Positions 7,934-16,602 of a stretch of 23,552 bases of DNA are shown here, piece by piece (the stretch's first letter is position 1; every line of letters begins with the position of its first letter). A program made the position numbers and the translations under genes. The notes under the pieces were generated by a model. That model did no database searches and had not been told where the DNA came from. It saw only the letters and a list, made by a program, of their open reading frames with translations. Source of the stretch: Anaerolineae bacterium (GTDB lineage: Bacteria; Chloroflexota; Anaerolineae; Anaerolineales; Villigracilaceae); NCBI GenBank assembly GCA_003524705.1, contig DQGV01000323.1, positions 2,712 through 26,263 of the forward strand, in the 5' to 3' direction.

Positions 7934-7999
7934 TGGTTAAAAAATTTACTTACACTTGAGGTAAATAGGCTGGCAAAGTGTAAGTAAATTTTTTAACCA
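7934..7999. repeat. Perfect 24-bp inverted repeat spanning a stop codon
   Basis: Arms 7934-7957 and 7976-7999 are exact reverse complements (outer end TGGTTAAAAAATTT, inner end TTACACTT), separated by an 18-base loop. The left arm contains the TAA stop (7952-7950) of the minus-strand GT-C gene and the right arm is its coding sequence for about the last 17 codons. The structure lies where a plus-strand and a minus-strand unit converge. Neither side has a T-run directly after the stem, so it is not a canonical intrinsic terminator, though it may still end transcription or protect 3' ends. Confidence 0.85.
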
Positions 8000-9545
8000 A
8001 GCGGAATGTTTCAATTTCGTTTGCTAGCAAACGTTTGAAAAAATCGCATTCAATTGGATTAGTAACGCAAATTGACTCAGTAAAAAAACGATTGTAAGTA
8101 TAACTATCTATTACAAAATAATCAGTATCACGCTCTAACAAACCTTTTTCACCTTGGTTATATTCATATCGTACGCCAGTTGGAAACACATCATTTGGGT
8201 ATTTGACAAAATAAATTGGATAATTATGTGCACGTTCAAATTTTCTTTTTTCAATATCGGGCGGATATAACGTGTATTCGATGCTTTTTTGATACCCGCG
8301 AATTGTTTCAATATATTCCGTAGCTGGGATACGAGCATCGTTCATAAATAACAATGCGATCCCCACCAAGCGAAGCGTTGAATATGAAATACCAACTGCA
8401 AGAATAACAACAAGAAGAGGAGGAATAAATTTCATTTGATTTTGTTTTGAGAATGTCCAAATTTCATAAACCATCAAAGCGGCAAGGATGGATAAAAATG
8501 GTACAAACGGGATGAAATAACGCGGAATGTAATTAATAGACAGCAGGAAAGGTAAATCAAAAATCAACACTGTTAGCATCAAAATAAAAATGGACTGAGC
8601 CTGATTTTGCTCCATTTTTCCAATTCCAAATTTCCAAGCCACATATCGAACAAGAAACCACACAAGTGAAAACAAAAACAGATAATAAGCGAATATACCA
8701 ACTGCACTTTCAAAACTACCCCATTGACCAAATAAACCAATTGGCGCGCCCGAGTTAAAACCATATTGTGGATAATTTCTTAAGGCGACAAATACATTTG
8801 TAAAATAATAAACAGGCGAAAATAAGGCTTTGGGTGTGCCAAGTGCATATCCTAAATATGAAACAAAACCACCCTGTACAATCACAAGAAAAATGTTTCG
8901 CCAGCGTAAAAGAATTTGTCTCCCATGTTCAATTACAAAAACAGCAATGGGCAATAAAATAAAACTGCCACCAGTAAATTTACTTGAAGCCGCCAATCCC
9001 ACTGAAAAGAAAGAAGCAAATAACCAAATTCTATTTTTTGATTGCTGATACTTAATCGCAAAAAATACACATAAAATGGAAAACAATTGCAAATACAAAT
9101 CATTATGAGCCAGCCGCCCATTTTCCGCCGCAATACCGCTAATAACATAAAATATTCCAGCCAGTAAAGAAATACTTTTATTCGCTCCAATATTTCTGGC
9201 AAGAGAATAAATTAAAATTCCGCTCACCGCCCCCAAAAATGCCGAAAACATGCGTAAAGAAACGATAATGGCATATTCTGAACGCCCCATAGATTTCACC
9301 AGCCAGCCGATGGCATACATCACATATTTTGGAAGCGATGGGTAATTCCAATCGGGTTCGGTTTCGTCAAAAATTAATTCGCCCCGCAAAGCACTGTTAA
9401 CACGCCATACTAATTCATCCGGATTCCACAAAGCTGGCGCACCCCACTCAACACCAGGCAAAGATGCCGCTAAGAATAAAATGAAAATAAGAAGTGGCAA
9501 TAAAAATTCGAATCGAGAGAAAAAGGCGTTTATATTTTTAGGCAT
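7950..9545 (-). CDS. GT-C membrane glycosyltransferase (PMT/ArnT-like, GT39/GT83 type)
   Basis: A 531-residue polytopic protein with about 11-12 hydrophobic segments. After the first one comes the acidic loop WNPDELVWR (40-48), whose Asp43-Glu44 match the catalytic acidic pair of GT-C enzymes that use polyprenyl-phosphate sugars. WNYPSLPKYVMYAIGWL follows, then ENGRLAHNDLYLQLF (141-155) with the second conserved acidic residue (Asp149). The C-terminal 100 residues form an outer soluble tail. It probably transfers a sugar from a lipid carrier to a glycan, lipid or protein on the outer face of the membrane. It is the last gene of the minus-strand run, beginning 3 bases after the methyltransferase stop. 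Its extreme C terminus and stop codon lie in a long inverted repeat. Acceptor is unknown. Confidence 0.82.
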   Translation of the reverse strand: MPKNINAFFSRFEFLLPLLIFILFLAASLPGVEWGAPALWNPDELVWRVNSALRGELIFDETEPDWNYPSLPKYVMYAIGWLVKSMGRSEYAIIVSLRMFSAFLGAVSGILIYSLARNIGANKSISLLAGIFYVISGIAAENGRLAHNDLYLQLFSILCVFFAIKYQQSKNRIWLFASFFSVGLAASSKFTGGSFILLPIAVFVIEHGRQILLRWRNIFLVIVQGGFVSYLGYALGTPKALFSPVYYFTNVFVALRNYPQYGFNSGAPIGLFGQWGSFESAVGIFAYYLFLFSLVWFLVRYVAWKFGIGKMEQNQAQSIFILMLTVLIFDLPFLLSINYIPRYFIPFVPFLSILAALMVYEIWTFSKQNQMKFIPPLLVVILAVGISYSTLRLVGIALLFMNDARIPATEYIETIRGYQKSIEYTLYPPDIEKRKFERAHNYPIYFVKYPNDVFPTGVRYEYNQGEKGLLERDTDYFVIDSYTYNRFFTESICVTNPIECDFFKRLLANEIETFRLVKKFTYTLPAYLPQV

Positions 9546-9548
9546 GGG

Positions 9549-10376
9549 TTATCCCCGTATGGGTTGGCTAGCAAATATAGAAATCAGGGTAATCGCATCT
9601 ATAGCTTCATCACCTGTTTTGAATTCTGGTCGAATTTGTTTTGCGGCTTTGAGAAATTCATCTAGGTTTCGCTCTAAAACTTTAATTTCAACTGTTTCAA
9701 AATGTTGATTAAAAAATTTTTGATAATCGTTCAAACGAAAACGATTCAAATTACTGGTGGGATTTAGTAAATATTTCCAAACTTTTTTTGAAAATTTTAA
9801 CATTTCAAATGGATATTTGAAATAGTGGTCTCGTAAATCAACAAAATGTAAATGAAACCCTTGCGGAGAAGTTAGATTTGCCAATGCCTTTGTAATACCA
9901 TCCACATCATCTAAATGTTCGTATACAGAAGTACTCAGAACACAATCTACCTGACGGATTTTTTCTTGAAGAGGCATCTCTAAAATATCACCATGCAAAA
10001 GCGTAATAAATTCGCTTCGCGGCTTGACTTCATTCTGATTCTGTTTCAGATACATTTCATGCGTTGGAAGCAGTTGGAGATTGCGTTCATGGTCTAGCAA
10101 TATAAAATGGTCACATAAGACCACATGACTTGCACCACCCTTTAACAATTCCACGGCTACAGCAAAACGACCGCCATAGCCAAAAAGTAAAACCTTTTTT
10201 CCTTCAACAGATTTTCCATAAGCAGATAATGCCAAAAGATATTGTTCTACTGCGGCTGTTGGGTTCGTAGATTCAAGCCCGGGGCGAATGAACCAGCGTC
10301 TCTTAAGAAAGAAGCGGGCTAGTCTCTCGGGCATAAAATGGCGGATGAGACGTAAGAGAATATATCTAAGGTTCAA
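9549..10376 (-). CDS. SAM-dependent methyltransferase
   Basis: Class I methyltransferase of about 275 residues. VLLFGYGGRFAVAVELL (about 62-78) is the SAM loop, followed by HVVLCDHF (acidic residue at the strand-2 end), LLHGDILEMPL, and VDCVLSTSVYEHLDDVDG. A long C-terminal half, including FVDLRDHYFKYPFEML, probably shapes the substrate pocket. The start chosen is TTG at 10376-10374: an AAAGGA ribosome site lies 8 bases upstream and the overlap with the preceding gene is only 11 bases. The open frame runs further to 10580, but that part lies inside the preceding gene and is not family-like. ATG at 10334 is an alternative without a ribosome site. Likely methylates a sugar of the glycan made by this cluster; specificity unknown. 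Confidence 0.8.
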   Translation of the reverse strand: MNLRYILLRLIRHFMPERLARFFLKRRWFIRPGLESTNPTAAVEQYLLALSAYGKSVEGKKVLLFGYGGRFAVAVELLKGGASHVVLCDHFILLDHERNLQLLPTHEMYLKQNQNEVKPRSEFITLLHGDILEMPLQEKIRQVDCVLSTSVYEHLDDVDGITKALANLTSPQGFHLHFVDLRDHYFKYPFEMLKFSKKVWKYLLNPTSNLNRFRLNDYQKFFNQHFETVEIKVLERNLDEFLKAAKQIRPEFKTGDEAIDAITLISIFASQPIRG

Positions 10377-12450
10377 GTGGAAAATCCTTTGGCAGTTGGG
10401 CATTGCAATTAACAGATTCTGATTTGGGGATAAGCAGTTGTACACCAACCTCTTTGAGCAATATTTTCTCTTCGTAATAACAAAGCACAGGGTTAGATAC
10501 CCATTCAACCCAAGCATTGTTCTCTTCTCCAAAACCAAAAGTGCTATCCTTGATAGGAGTGCGTAATGGTTCGCTAACAATTAAGGCGAATCTTTTTGCG
10601 GCAAGGTCTTCATAAAAATTTCTAAAGTAAGAGACACTACTACTCAATGCTTCATTCATTAAAATTTTCTTTTCATACTCCGGAACAAAAGGTAAATCTG
10701 TTATATAACCAAAGGTAAGAAGTTGTCTTTGGTCAATGAATAATACCTCTCCATTTTTTTTAGCAAGTTCAACCTCTTGTTGAATGATGCGTAAAGATTC
10801 TTGAGTAGTTTGAGGTGAAGGGAGAAGGTCTAAGTCTTTGGTTGATTTTGTGTCGACTAAGGTATATAACCAATTCGGGTTACCTGTATACTCATACGTG
10901 CGAAGCGATGACAGTGGTTGAATGCCTGGGATGATAAACATCAAAACAAAAAAAACTCGTATATATATTGGAACATTTGTAAAGTTTTTCAGTGGCTCTT
11001 GCTCTAGACGGTACCATACAATCGCACTAACAAACAATAAACCTATCATAAACATATCTAGGTTATGTAAACTTCCACCGCCGCCAATTTTTGTGCTTAC
11101 AATTAACCCCACTACGAGAAATGCAGTTAAGCATCCTATAATTGTCAAAGACTGCCAAAAGTTGAATTTCAGCTTTTTTATTGAAATTAAATATAACAAG
11201 ATGGTGATTAATGGTAGAACTGCAATTAATAAGCCTAGTAGTATTCCGATACCATATGTGGCATTTGGTAATAATCGATACCACAATAACGGTTGTGACT
11301 GTATAGAACTTGTTACACTTTCAACAGAAATGGAAACATTAGCCTCAGCATTACCAGCAAGAATACCTACAACTTTATCTCCAAAATAGCCGCCTGCCAT
11401 GCCAGCTAAACCTAACGAAATGGTACGAACCCATGTATGACGTGATATTTTTTGAGTTTCGACGTTTGTGAGTTCAAGCATTCCAATCCACATGCCGGGG
11501 GCAAACAACCAAGTAAAGCGGCTTTCTTCTGTGAAATACCCAGTAACAGCAATGAGAGGGATGGCTACCCACAGTGGTGATTTCCAAAGTAAGGCAACCA
11601 CTGCCGCACTGATTAGTAATGGTGGATGCATAGAGGTTTGTTTTAGGAGGAGGATTGTCCAAACTGTGCCTACCAGCCATAGAATAGGTTTTTTATAAAA
11701 GAAACGAAATAGAGAAATCCCTAATAGTAAATATGGTGCAACTTGTGTGAAGCCAACCCAAAACCTTTGAGTTTGAATGGTTACGCCTGGAAATAGGAAA
11801 GGAATTCCGCCAATAAATTGACGACCAATATCAAGCAATACAAAAATTGGTTGGTCAGGCGGGTAGTCATATAATTCTCTACCAAACATCATTGAATAAT
11901 CCCACATACGGTTGCCTTCAGACCATGCTAAAGAGAAAGGATAATCTGTTACTCGTAAAAATGCTTGTGCAATCAGAAATGAGCTTGATGTAAATAGACT
12001 GGTTACGACAAATTTGCTCCATTCTATTAGGCTATTCTGATTGCTTGTAAGAATAGCTATGCTTATAACTGTCATTGCCCATAGGAAGAGACGCAGGTAA
12101 ATATCATGGAACACAAGCCCCCAAGCTGTGTATTGTAACAACCAAACAGGAAATACTAGTAAAATCCCAGCCAGTATCCATTTGATAATTCCAAGTCGTT
12201 CGCGCGCTTCAATTACTATCTGAGAATATAACTTAAGGGTTTCAGGACTCCATAATATAACTATCATTAGAACAAATACGGCCAAACAAAATAGAATTAA
12301 GAATGCAAACGCCATTCCCCAACTTAAAGAATACTCACCCCAGCGGTTTGGGTCTGTACCAGAGGCGATTTGTTGAAAAGCCAAACATGCCTTTACAGAA
12401 AGATATATATACAGTCCAAGAATAATAATTTTTTCTAAAGGCTTGTTCAT
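10366..12450 (-). CDS. Polytopic membrane protein of unknown function (possible GT-C enzyme or polymerase)
   Basis: A 694-residue integral membrane protein with roughly 12-14 hydrophobic segments over the first 500 residues and a soluble C-terminal domain of about 170 residues. I do not recognise a named family. After the fifth or so segment there is a polar outer loop with acidic residues, LAWSEGNRMWDYSMMFGR, followed by GRQFIGGIPFLFPGVT. This layout recalls GT-C glycosyltransferases and oligosaccharide polymerases, which use acidic residues in large outer loops. The start ATG overlaps the GT4 gene stop by 4 bases and the end overlaps the methyltransferase by 11, so it is firmly in the operon. 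No other Wzy-like gene is visible in the window, which makes polymerase a reasonable guess, but the function is unproven. Confidence 0.7.
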   Translation of the reverse strand: MNKPLEKIIILGLYIYLSVKACLAFQQIASGTDPNRWGEYSLSWGMAFAFLILFCLAVFVLMIVILWSPETLKLYSQIVIEARERLGIIKWILAGILLVFPVWLLQYTAWGLVFHDIYLRLFLWAMTVISIAILTSNQNSLIEWSKFVVTSLFTSSSFLIAQAFLRVTDYPFSLAWSEGNRMWDYSMMFGRELYDYPPDQPIFVLLDIGRQFIGGIPFLFPGVTIQTQRFWVGFTQVAPYLLLGISLFRFFYKKPILWLVGTVWTILLLKQTSMHPPLLISAAVVALLWKSPLWVAIPLIAVTGYFTEESRFTWLFAPGMWIGMLELTNVETQKISRHTWVRTISLGLAGMAGGYFGDKVVGILAGNAEANVSISVESVTSSIQSQPLLWYRLLPNATYGIGILLGLLIAVLPLITILLYLISIKKLKFNFWQSLTIIGCLTAFLVVGLIVSTKIGGGGSLHNLDMFMIGLLFVSAIVWYRLEQEPLKNFTNVPIYIRVFFVLMFIIPGIQPLSSLRTYEYTGNPNWLYTLVDTKSTKDLDLLPSPQTTQESLRIIQQEVELAKKNGEVLFIDQRQLLTFGYITDLPFVPEYEKKILMNEALSSSVSYFRNFYEDLAAKRFALIVSEPLRTPIKDSTFGFGEENNAWVEWVSNPVLCYYEEKILLKEVGVQLLIPKSESVNCNAQLPKDFPLEP

Positions 12451-13529
12451 CTTAAAATTTCCTCAAAAAATTGGATGCGAATTTTTTCTTTCGCTATTTG
12501 GCTTAAGTTTTTAATTTGGTCTTGCTTCACACGTTGACCCTTCATACGATAGGCAAATTCTCGGATGGCTTGCGTGTGAGTTTGAATATTATCTTCTTTG
12601 TTTGGAATTTTCAATAGAAAATCATAATCTTCTTGGTTTAAGTCTGTGTCGTGGTAAGCAATGATAAGTGGAAGCCCAAAGGCAAGGCATTCACGGCTTT
12701 TAAGTGGTGAGGCTTCTTCTAAGCCTACACGATGTAAGGCTAGCGAACTAATTGCGACATCTGCCGAGGCAAGAATGTTTTGATATTTTTCTATAGAGAG
12801 GTAGCCATGCACTTGAATGTTTTTGGGCAATGGGTCATATTCAGGCAGTTGGCTGTAACCGATTAAGTCAATAGCAATATCAGGAATTAAACTAGCAAGT
12901 TTAACAATTTTATCTATACCATGCCATGAATTATTGGGGCTCCCAATAAATGCAAGGCGTGGTATGGCATTTGAGGCAGGTGGAAGTGTTGAAAATGAAT
13001 CTAATTCAATGCCATTTGCAATGACACAAGTTTTTTTTTGATATTTTGCAAAGGCTGGTGAAACTGCTAACTCTTGCGAAACAGTTACAAGTCCAGAAAC
13101 GCGGCGTAGAAAAATTCCGCGCGTGAGACGATTATACAGATTGTATATTCCGCCTAAGCCTTCATGTTGAGTTAAATCATTCGTATTAATTTCTTCAACA
13201 ACGGGTCCTATCTGCATTAATTGATGAGCCGAGTAAACATAGATGCCGTATCGTAAATAAATAAGATTGGGCTTGAAATCTTTTATTGCTTTGATCATTT
13301 GTTTTATAGCAAGGATTCGATTCATCTCTGTTTGAAATTTGCCATGGATTTGATAGGGAAATATTTCTGCTTCGATTAGTTCACTAGGCGATTCATACTT
13401 TGACGTATGCATGAACAAACGCGTTTCATGTCCCATATCTTTCCAAATTTTTACTTGGCTTTGAATTTTTTTGCCAACGCCGCTATTACGGGTACGGGGC
13501 CAATGCAGGCTGATGTATGCAAGGCGCAT
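12447..13529 (-). CDS. GT4-family glycosyltransferase
   Basis: A 360-residue GT-B fold enzyme. The N-terminal domain begins MRLAYISLHWPRTRNSGVGK, with the glycine-containing acceptor loop. The C-terminal domain has RLAFIGSPNNSWHGIDKIV (191-209), DLIGYS, IQVHGYLSIEKYQNILASAD (238-257) and the donor-binding region EEASPLKSRECLAFGLPLI (271-289), where the Glu of the EX7E-like motif sits in KSRECLAFG. It acts at the inner membrane face and adds one sugar to the growing lipid-linked oligosaccharide; donor unknown. It shares one base (TAATG) with the stop of the upstream amidotransferase gene and overlaps the downstream membrane protein by 4 bases. An A9 tract in the coding strand falls at codons 164-167. 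Confidence 0.87.
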   Translation of the reverse strand: MRLAYISLHWPRTRNSGVGKKIQSQVKIWKDMGHETRLFMHTSKYESPSELIEAEIFPYQIHGKFQTEMNRILAIKQMIKAIKDFKPNLIYLRYGIYVYSAHQLMQIGPVVEEINTNDLTQHEGLGGIYNLYNRLTRGIFLRRVSGLVTVSQELAVSPAFAKYQKKTCVIANGIELDSFSTLPPASNAIPRLAFIGSPNNSWHGIDKIVKLASLIPDIAIDLIGYSQLPEYDPLPKNIQVHGYLSIEKYQNILASADVAISSLALHRVGLEEASPLKSRECLAFGLPLIIAYHDTDLNQEDYDFLLKIPNKEDNIQTHTQAIREFAYRMKGQRVKQDQIKNLSQIAKEKIRIQFFEEILR

Positions 13530-14680
13530 TAAGCATTCACTCGATGTTTTTGTTTTTGACGATTTCGATAAAGGGTTCGCGCAATTTTATATACATGATT
13601 AAATAACGGACCCTCTACTGTACGGGTGTAAGAAGGATAGTTCCAGATTGTTTTTTTAGGCGCACGAAGAATAGATTCAAACTCTTCATCTGATAATTCT
13701 AATTTTTTAACTACATATTCACGGTCTTCTTCTTGCATAATGGGAGAATAGGTTGGTTTTTCTAATTCTTTCAGGGCTTGTTCGCGAGTGATTTCGCCTG
13801 AACAAATCAAACTAGAAAGGTGGCAACGCCGCTTATCGTATCCAAATTTCTCAGGCAAAATATAACCTTGGTAGAAGCGTGTATAAATTGACTCGTAATG
13901 TTTGCCGCCATAATATCGCCAACCGAGCTCATTTTCTAAAATCTTCATTGCTTCAGATTTGTTGTAATCAATATAATTCAAAATATCTATACGTTTGTGT
14001 GTAAGTAAGCGGCGGTAGTATGTAAAAAAGCCAATGTATGGAAAAGTTTTGAGTTTGCTTCGCCCAAATAATTGATTTACTGTACGAATGTATTTCCAAT
14101 CAAAATGTCCTTGTGACCAAGTGCGGGGAAGATGTGTTTCAGTGCGAACATTGAAACCTGAGATAATGTATCTAATTTTGAGTTTATCTGCCATGTTGCC
14201 TAGAACTGCCCAAATAGCATGGTCGCTGGGGATTTCTGAATCAGGGGTAGAAGCCTTTAGGAAAGCTACTTGTAGTCCTTTGAATTCTTCCCAATCTAAC
14301 ACTTGGGTATATAAATCAATGCCGAGTCTTTTGAGGGTTTCTTCAATATTTTTTACTGCTAGTTCTGAATTCCAACCATTATCCATATGAACGGCGAGCG
14401 GGCGTAGCCCCATATGTTTGACTAGATAGGCTACATAGGTGCTATCTACACCTCCACTTACGCCAATGATGCAATCGTAAGATTTGTTACGCCCGTCGTA
14501 TTTCATTTGTTCGATAAGTTTTTTTAGATAGATCTCTCCAGCTTTACCGCTCATTACTTTTTGTTTTGTCAGGCGGTCGTGGTCGTAGCAATGGTTACAG
14601 ACGCCTTGTTCATTAAAAAAGATTTCTGGGTCGGTTGTATCCATGATGCAACGGGTGCAAATTTGATAAGTAGAGGTCAT
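13529..14680 (-). CDS. wbuX: N-acetyl sugar amidotransferase 1 (WbuX/PseA/WbpG type)
   Basis: A 383-residue PP-loop ATPase that uses ATP and ammonia to convert an N-acetyl group on a nucleotide sugar into an acetamidino group. Two CxxC pairs at the N terminus (Cys8/Cys11 and Cys28/Cys31: CTRC and CNHC) suggest a zinc site. The PP-loop SGGVDS is at 75-80, followed by PLAVHMDNGWNSELAVKNIE and the conserved GFNVRTETHLP. It has no glutaminase domain, so ammonia must come from a partner, most likely the HisH/HisF-like pair encoded at 21514-22895. The start overlaps the AsnB-type gene by 4 bases (ATGA). It is one of two paralogues in this operon (the other at 20366-21505); the two differ through most of their length, so they are not a recent duplication. 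The exact sugar is unknown. Confidence 0.92.
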   Translation of the reverse strand: MTSTYQICTRCIMDTTDPEIFFNEQGVCNHCYDHDRLTKQKVMSGKAGEIYLKKLIEQMKYDGRNKSYDCIIGVSGGVDSTYVAYLVKHMGLRPLAVHMDNGWNSELAVKNIEETLKRLGIDLYTQVLDWEEFKGLQVAFLKASTPDSEIPSDHAIWAVLGNMADKLKIRYIISGFNVRTETHLPRTWSQGHFDWKYIRTVNQLFGRSKLKTFPYIGFFTYYRRLLTHKRIDILNYIDYNKSEAMKILENELGWRYYGGKHYESIYTRFYQGYILPEKFGYDKRRCHLSSLICSGEITREQALKELEKPTYSPIMQEEDREYVVKKLELSDEEFESILRAPKKTIWNYPSYTRTVEGPLFNHVYKIARTLYRNRQKQKHRVNA

Positions 14681-16569
14681 GCTTGCTCCGTCGTGGTGAG
14701 GCTATTATAAGTTTTTTGATATTGGATTTGTTTTTCTTGAAATAGTTTCATCAATGAGTGGGCTTGAGTATAAATCCATGCTTGATGAAGTTGTTGTTCA
14801 TTTTTATTTTGTATGACGGTTGTGAAATCGTTTTGAATTTGTTTCCCGTTCCAAATATTAGAGTCTTGAAACGCTTGGCTGTGGATAATATCTTGCATGA
14901 ATTTTTGAGATTTGGGAGAAGTCCATGCTTCGGTTAAATTAGGAAAGCCAAGTTTGCTGGTGCGAGTGCGGATACTTTCGGGTAGGATGCCTTTTAATGC
15001 GTCCCGAAGAATCTGTTTGGTGAAATGAGAGCCAATTTTCACCGAGGAAGGAAGCGAGAAAAGATAGCATACTAGTCGCCAATCCATAAAGGGTGAGCGG
15101 ACTTCTACGCCGTGTGCCATAGAAAGTCTATCAAAATCACGTAAGTTCGTGGGTAGTTGTGTAAAATGAAAGTCTGTGTAGAGTGTTTTGAAAAGTTGGT
15201 CTTGATTTTTTAGGGGGGGCATGTCTTGTTCGTATGCAGGTGATGTAAATTGGGCGGGGGGGTGTAATAGCCATGTGTTTTTTATTTTGGAGTATAAGAT
15301 GTTTAGATTGATTACACCGAGTCCGTACATCATTGAAATTAATTGAAGGGTGCGCACAGGGGAAAAGGATGAAATTGAATCTTTTATTGCGGCTGTGATG
15401 TACCAGGGGTAGCCGCCTAGGGCTTCGTCGCTACCATGTCCATCTAAAGTAACCACAACGCCTTGTTCTCTTTGGGTTTTGTGAATTAGCCAGGGTCCTA
15501 AATGAATATCTGAAATTTCTTCGTATTGAAATAAAATTTCATTGTAATGTTTAAGGTATAAATCTGCTATACCAATTGAGTAGTAGGGTGTAACGTTGGT
15601 ATCCTTTATCACTTCATCGGCATATTTTTTTTCGTCAATTTTTGAATTGGGATAAATTAGGGTAAATCCTTTTTGCCAGCTGGTGGCAAGGCGGTCGGTG
15701 GTGTGGCTGTTTGTGCAAATATAGTTCATACCACAAAGAATGGAGCTTGAGTCTAAACCACCACTTAAGGCAGTGCCAATAGGAACGTCACTAAGCATTC
15801 TTATGCGGCAAGCGTCTAAAAATAATTCACGAAAATAATTTACTTGTTCTTTATAGGTTTGTGAAACTTGTTCAAGATGGTTAAGCATATTCCACCAACG
15901 GCGGATTTTTGGTTTTTCGCCATATCGTAAAGTGAGGCAATGCCCGCCTAATAGATGATTTAGACTTTTTTTTAAACATCTTTCATCACCCTCAATTAAT
16001 CTTTGTTTGGTTAATGCTTGCGCCAGCATGGCGGGGTCAAATTCAAGGTTAAATGATTGCAAGGCTAGAAAGGCTTTCATTTCAGAAGCAAAAGCAAAAC
16101 GGGTTTCATTGTAAAAATAGATGAGTGGTTTTACGCCAAAACGGTCACGTGAGATAAATAATGATTTTTCTTGGCTATCCCAAATGGCAAATGCCCACAT
16201 GCCATTAAGTTTTAATTGGTAATCTTCACCCCATTGGCAGTACGTGGCTAGGATAACTTCAGTATCTGATTCTGTCTTAAATGTAAAGCCTATTTTTTCG
16301 AGGTCTGTTTTTATTTCAATAAAGTTATAGATTTCGCCATTAAAGGTAATCCAATAACGTTGATTAGCAAAAGGCATAGGTTGTTTGCCTGCATCGGATG
16401 TGTCAATAATTGCTAGGCGACGGTGACCAAGCCCAAGTTTGGAAGATGTATCTATGTAGAATCCATTTCCATCCGGTCCGCGATGCGAAAGTGAATCAGT
16501 AAAGCGATGTAACTCCGCTTCGTTAATTGATTGAGAGTTGAGATTCCAAATTCCAGCCATACCACACAT
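14677..16569 (-). CDS. asnB: AsnB-type glutamine-dependent amidotransferase (asparagine synthase family)
   Basis: A 630-residue two-domain enzyme. The N-terminal glutaminase domain begins MCGMAGIWN: Cys2 is the nucleophile once Met is removed, which fixes the start at 16569 and rules out the upstream TTG at 16584. Other glutaminase marks are LSHRGPDGNGFY, HRRLAIID, and WITFNGEIYNF. The synthetase domain carries the PP-loop SGGLDSS (269-275), DGHGSDEALGGYPWY and SMAHGVEVRSPFMDWRLV. In surface-polysaccharide clusters such enzymes often amidate a carboxylate, for example a uronic acid, and do not make asparagine; that is the inference here because it sits between a glycosyltransferase and a sugar amidotransferase and overlaps the latter by 4 bases. 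True asparagine synthesis cannot be excluded from sequence alone. Confidence 0.9.
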   Translation of the reverse strand: MCGMAGIWNLNSQSINEAELHRFTDSLSHRGPDGNGFYIDTSSKLGLGHRRLAIIDTSDAGKQPMPFANQRYWITFNGEIYNFIEIKTDLEKIGFTFKTESDTEVILATYCQWGEDYQLKLNGMWAFAIWDSQEKSLFISRDRFGVKPLIYFYNETRFAFASEMKAFLALQSFNLEFDPAMLAQALTKQRLIEGDERCLKKSLNHLLGGHCLTLRYGEKPKIRRWWNMLNHLEQVSQTYKEQVNYFRELFLDACRIRMLSDVPIGTALSGGLDSSSILCGMNYICTNSHTTDRLATSWQKGFTLIYPNSKIDEKKYADEVIKDTNVTPYYSIGIADLYLKHYNEILFQYEEISDIHLGPWLIHKTQREQGVVVTLDGHGSDEALGGYPWYITAAIKDSISSFSPVRTLQLISMMYGLGVINLNILYSKIKNTWLLHPPAQFTSPAYEQDMPPLKNQDQLFKTLYTDFHFTQLPTNLRDFDRLSMAHGVEVRSPFMDWRLVCYLFSLPSSVKIGSHFTKQILRDALKGILPESIRTRTSKLGFPNLTEAWTSPKSQKFMQDIIHSQAFQDSNIWNGKQIQNDFTTVIQNKNEQQLHQAWIYTQAHSLMKLFQEKQIQYQKTYNSLTTTEQA

Positions 16570-16602
16570 GATGGGATTTTCCAATCTTGAACAAATATTA
16601 AG

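Noticed and set aside
7934..7999. Standard intrinsic terminator at the long inverted repeat
   Set aside because: No T-run follows the stem on either strand, and the loop is 18 bases; recorded as an inverted repeat of uncertain role.
10366..10580. Long N-terminal extension of the methyltransferase
   Set aside because: It lies wholly inside the 3' end of the upstream membrane protein gene in another frame, does not resemble the family, and a good ribosome site marks the TTG at 10376.
10922..11389. Plus-strand 155-residue frame antisense to the membrane protein
   Set aside because: No recognisable motif or ribosome site, and it lies opposite a well-supported gene; it reflects codon bias of the other strand.
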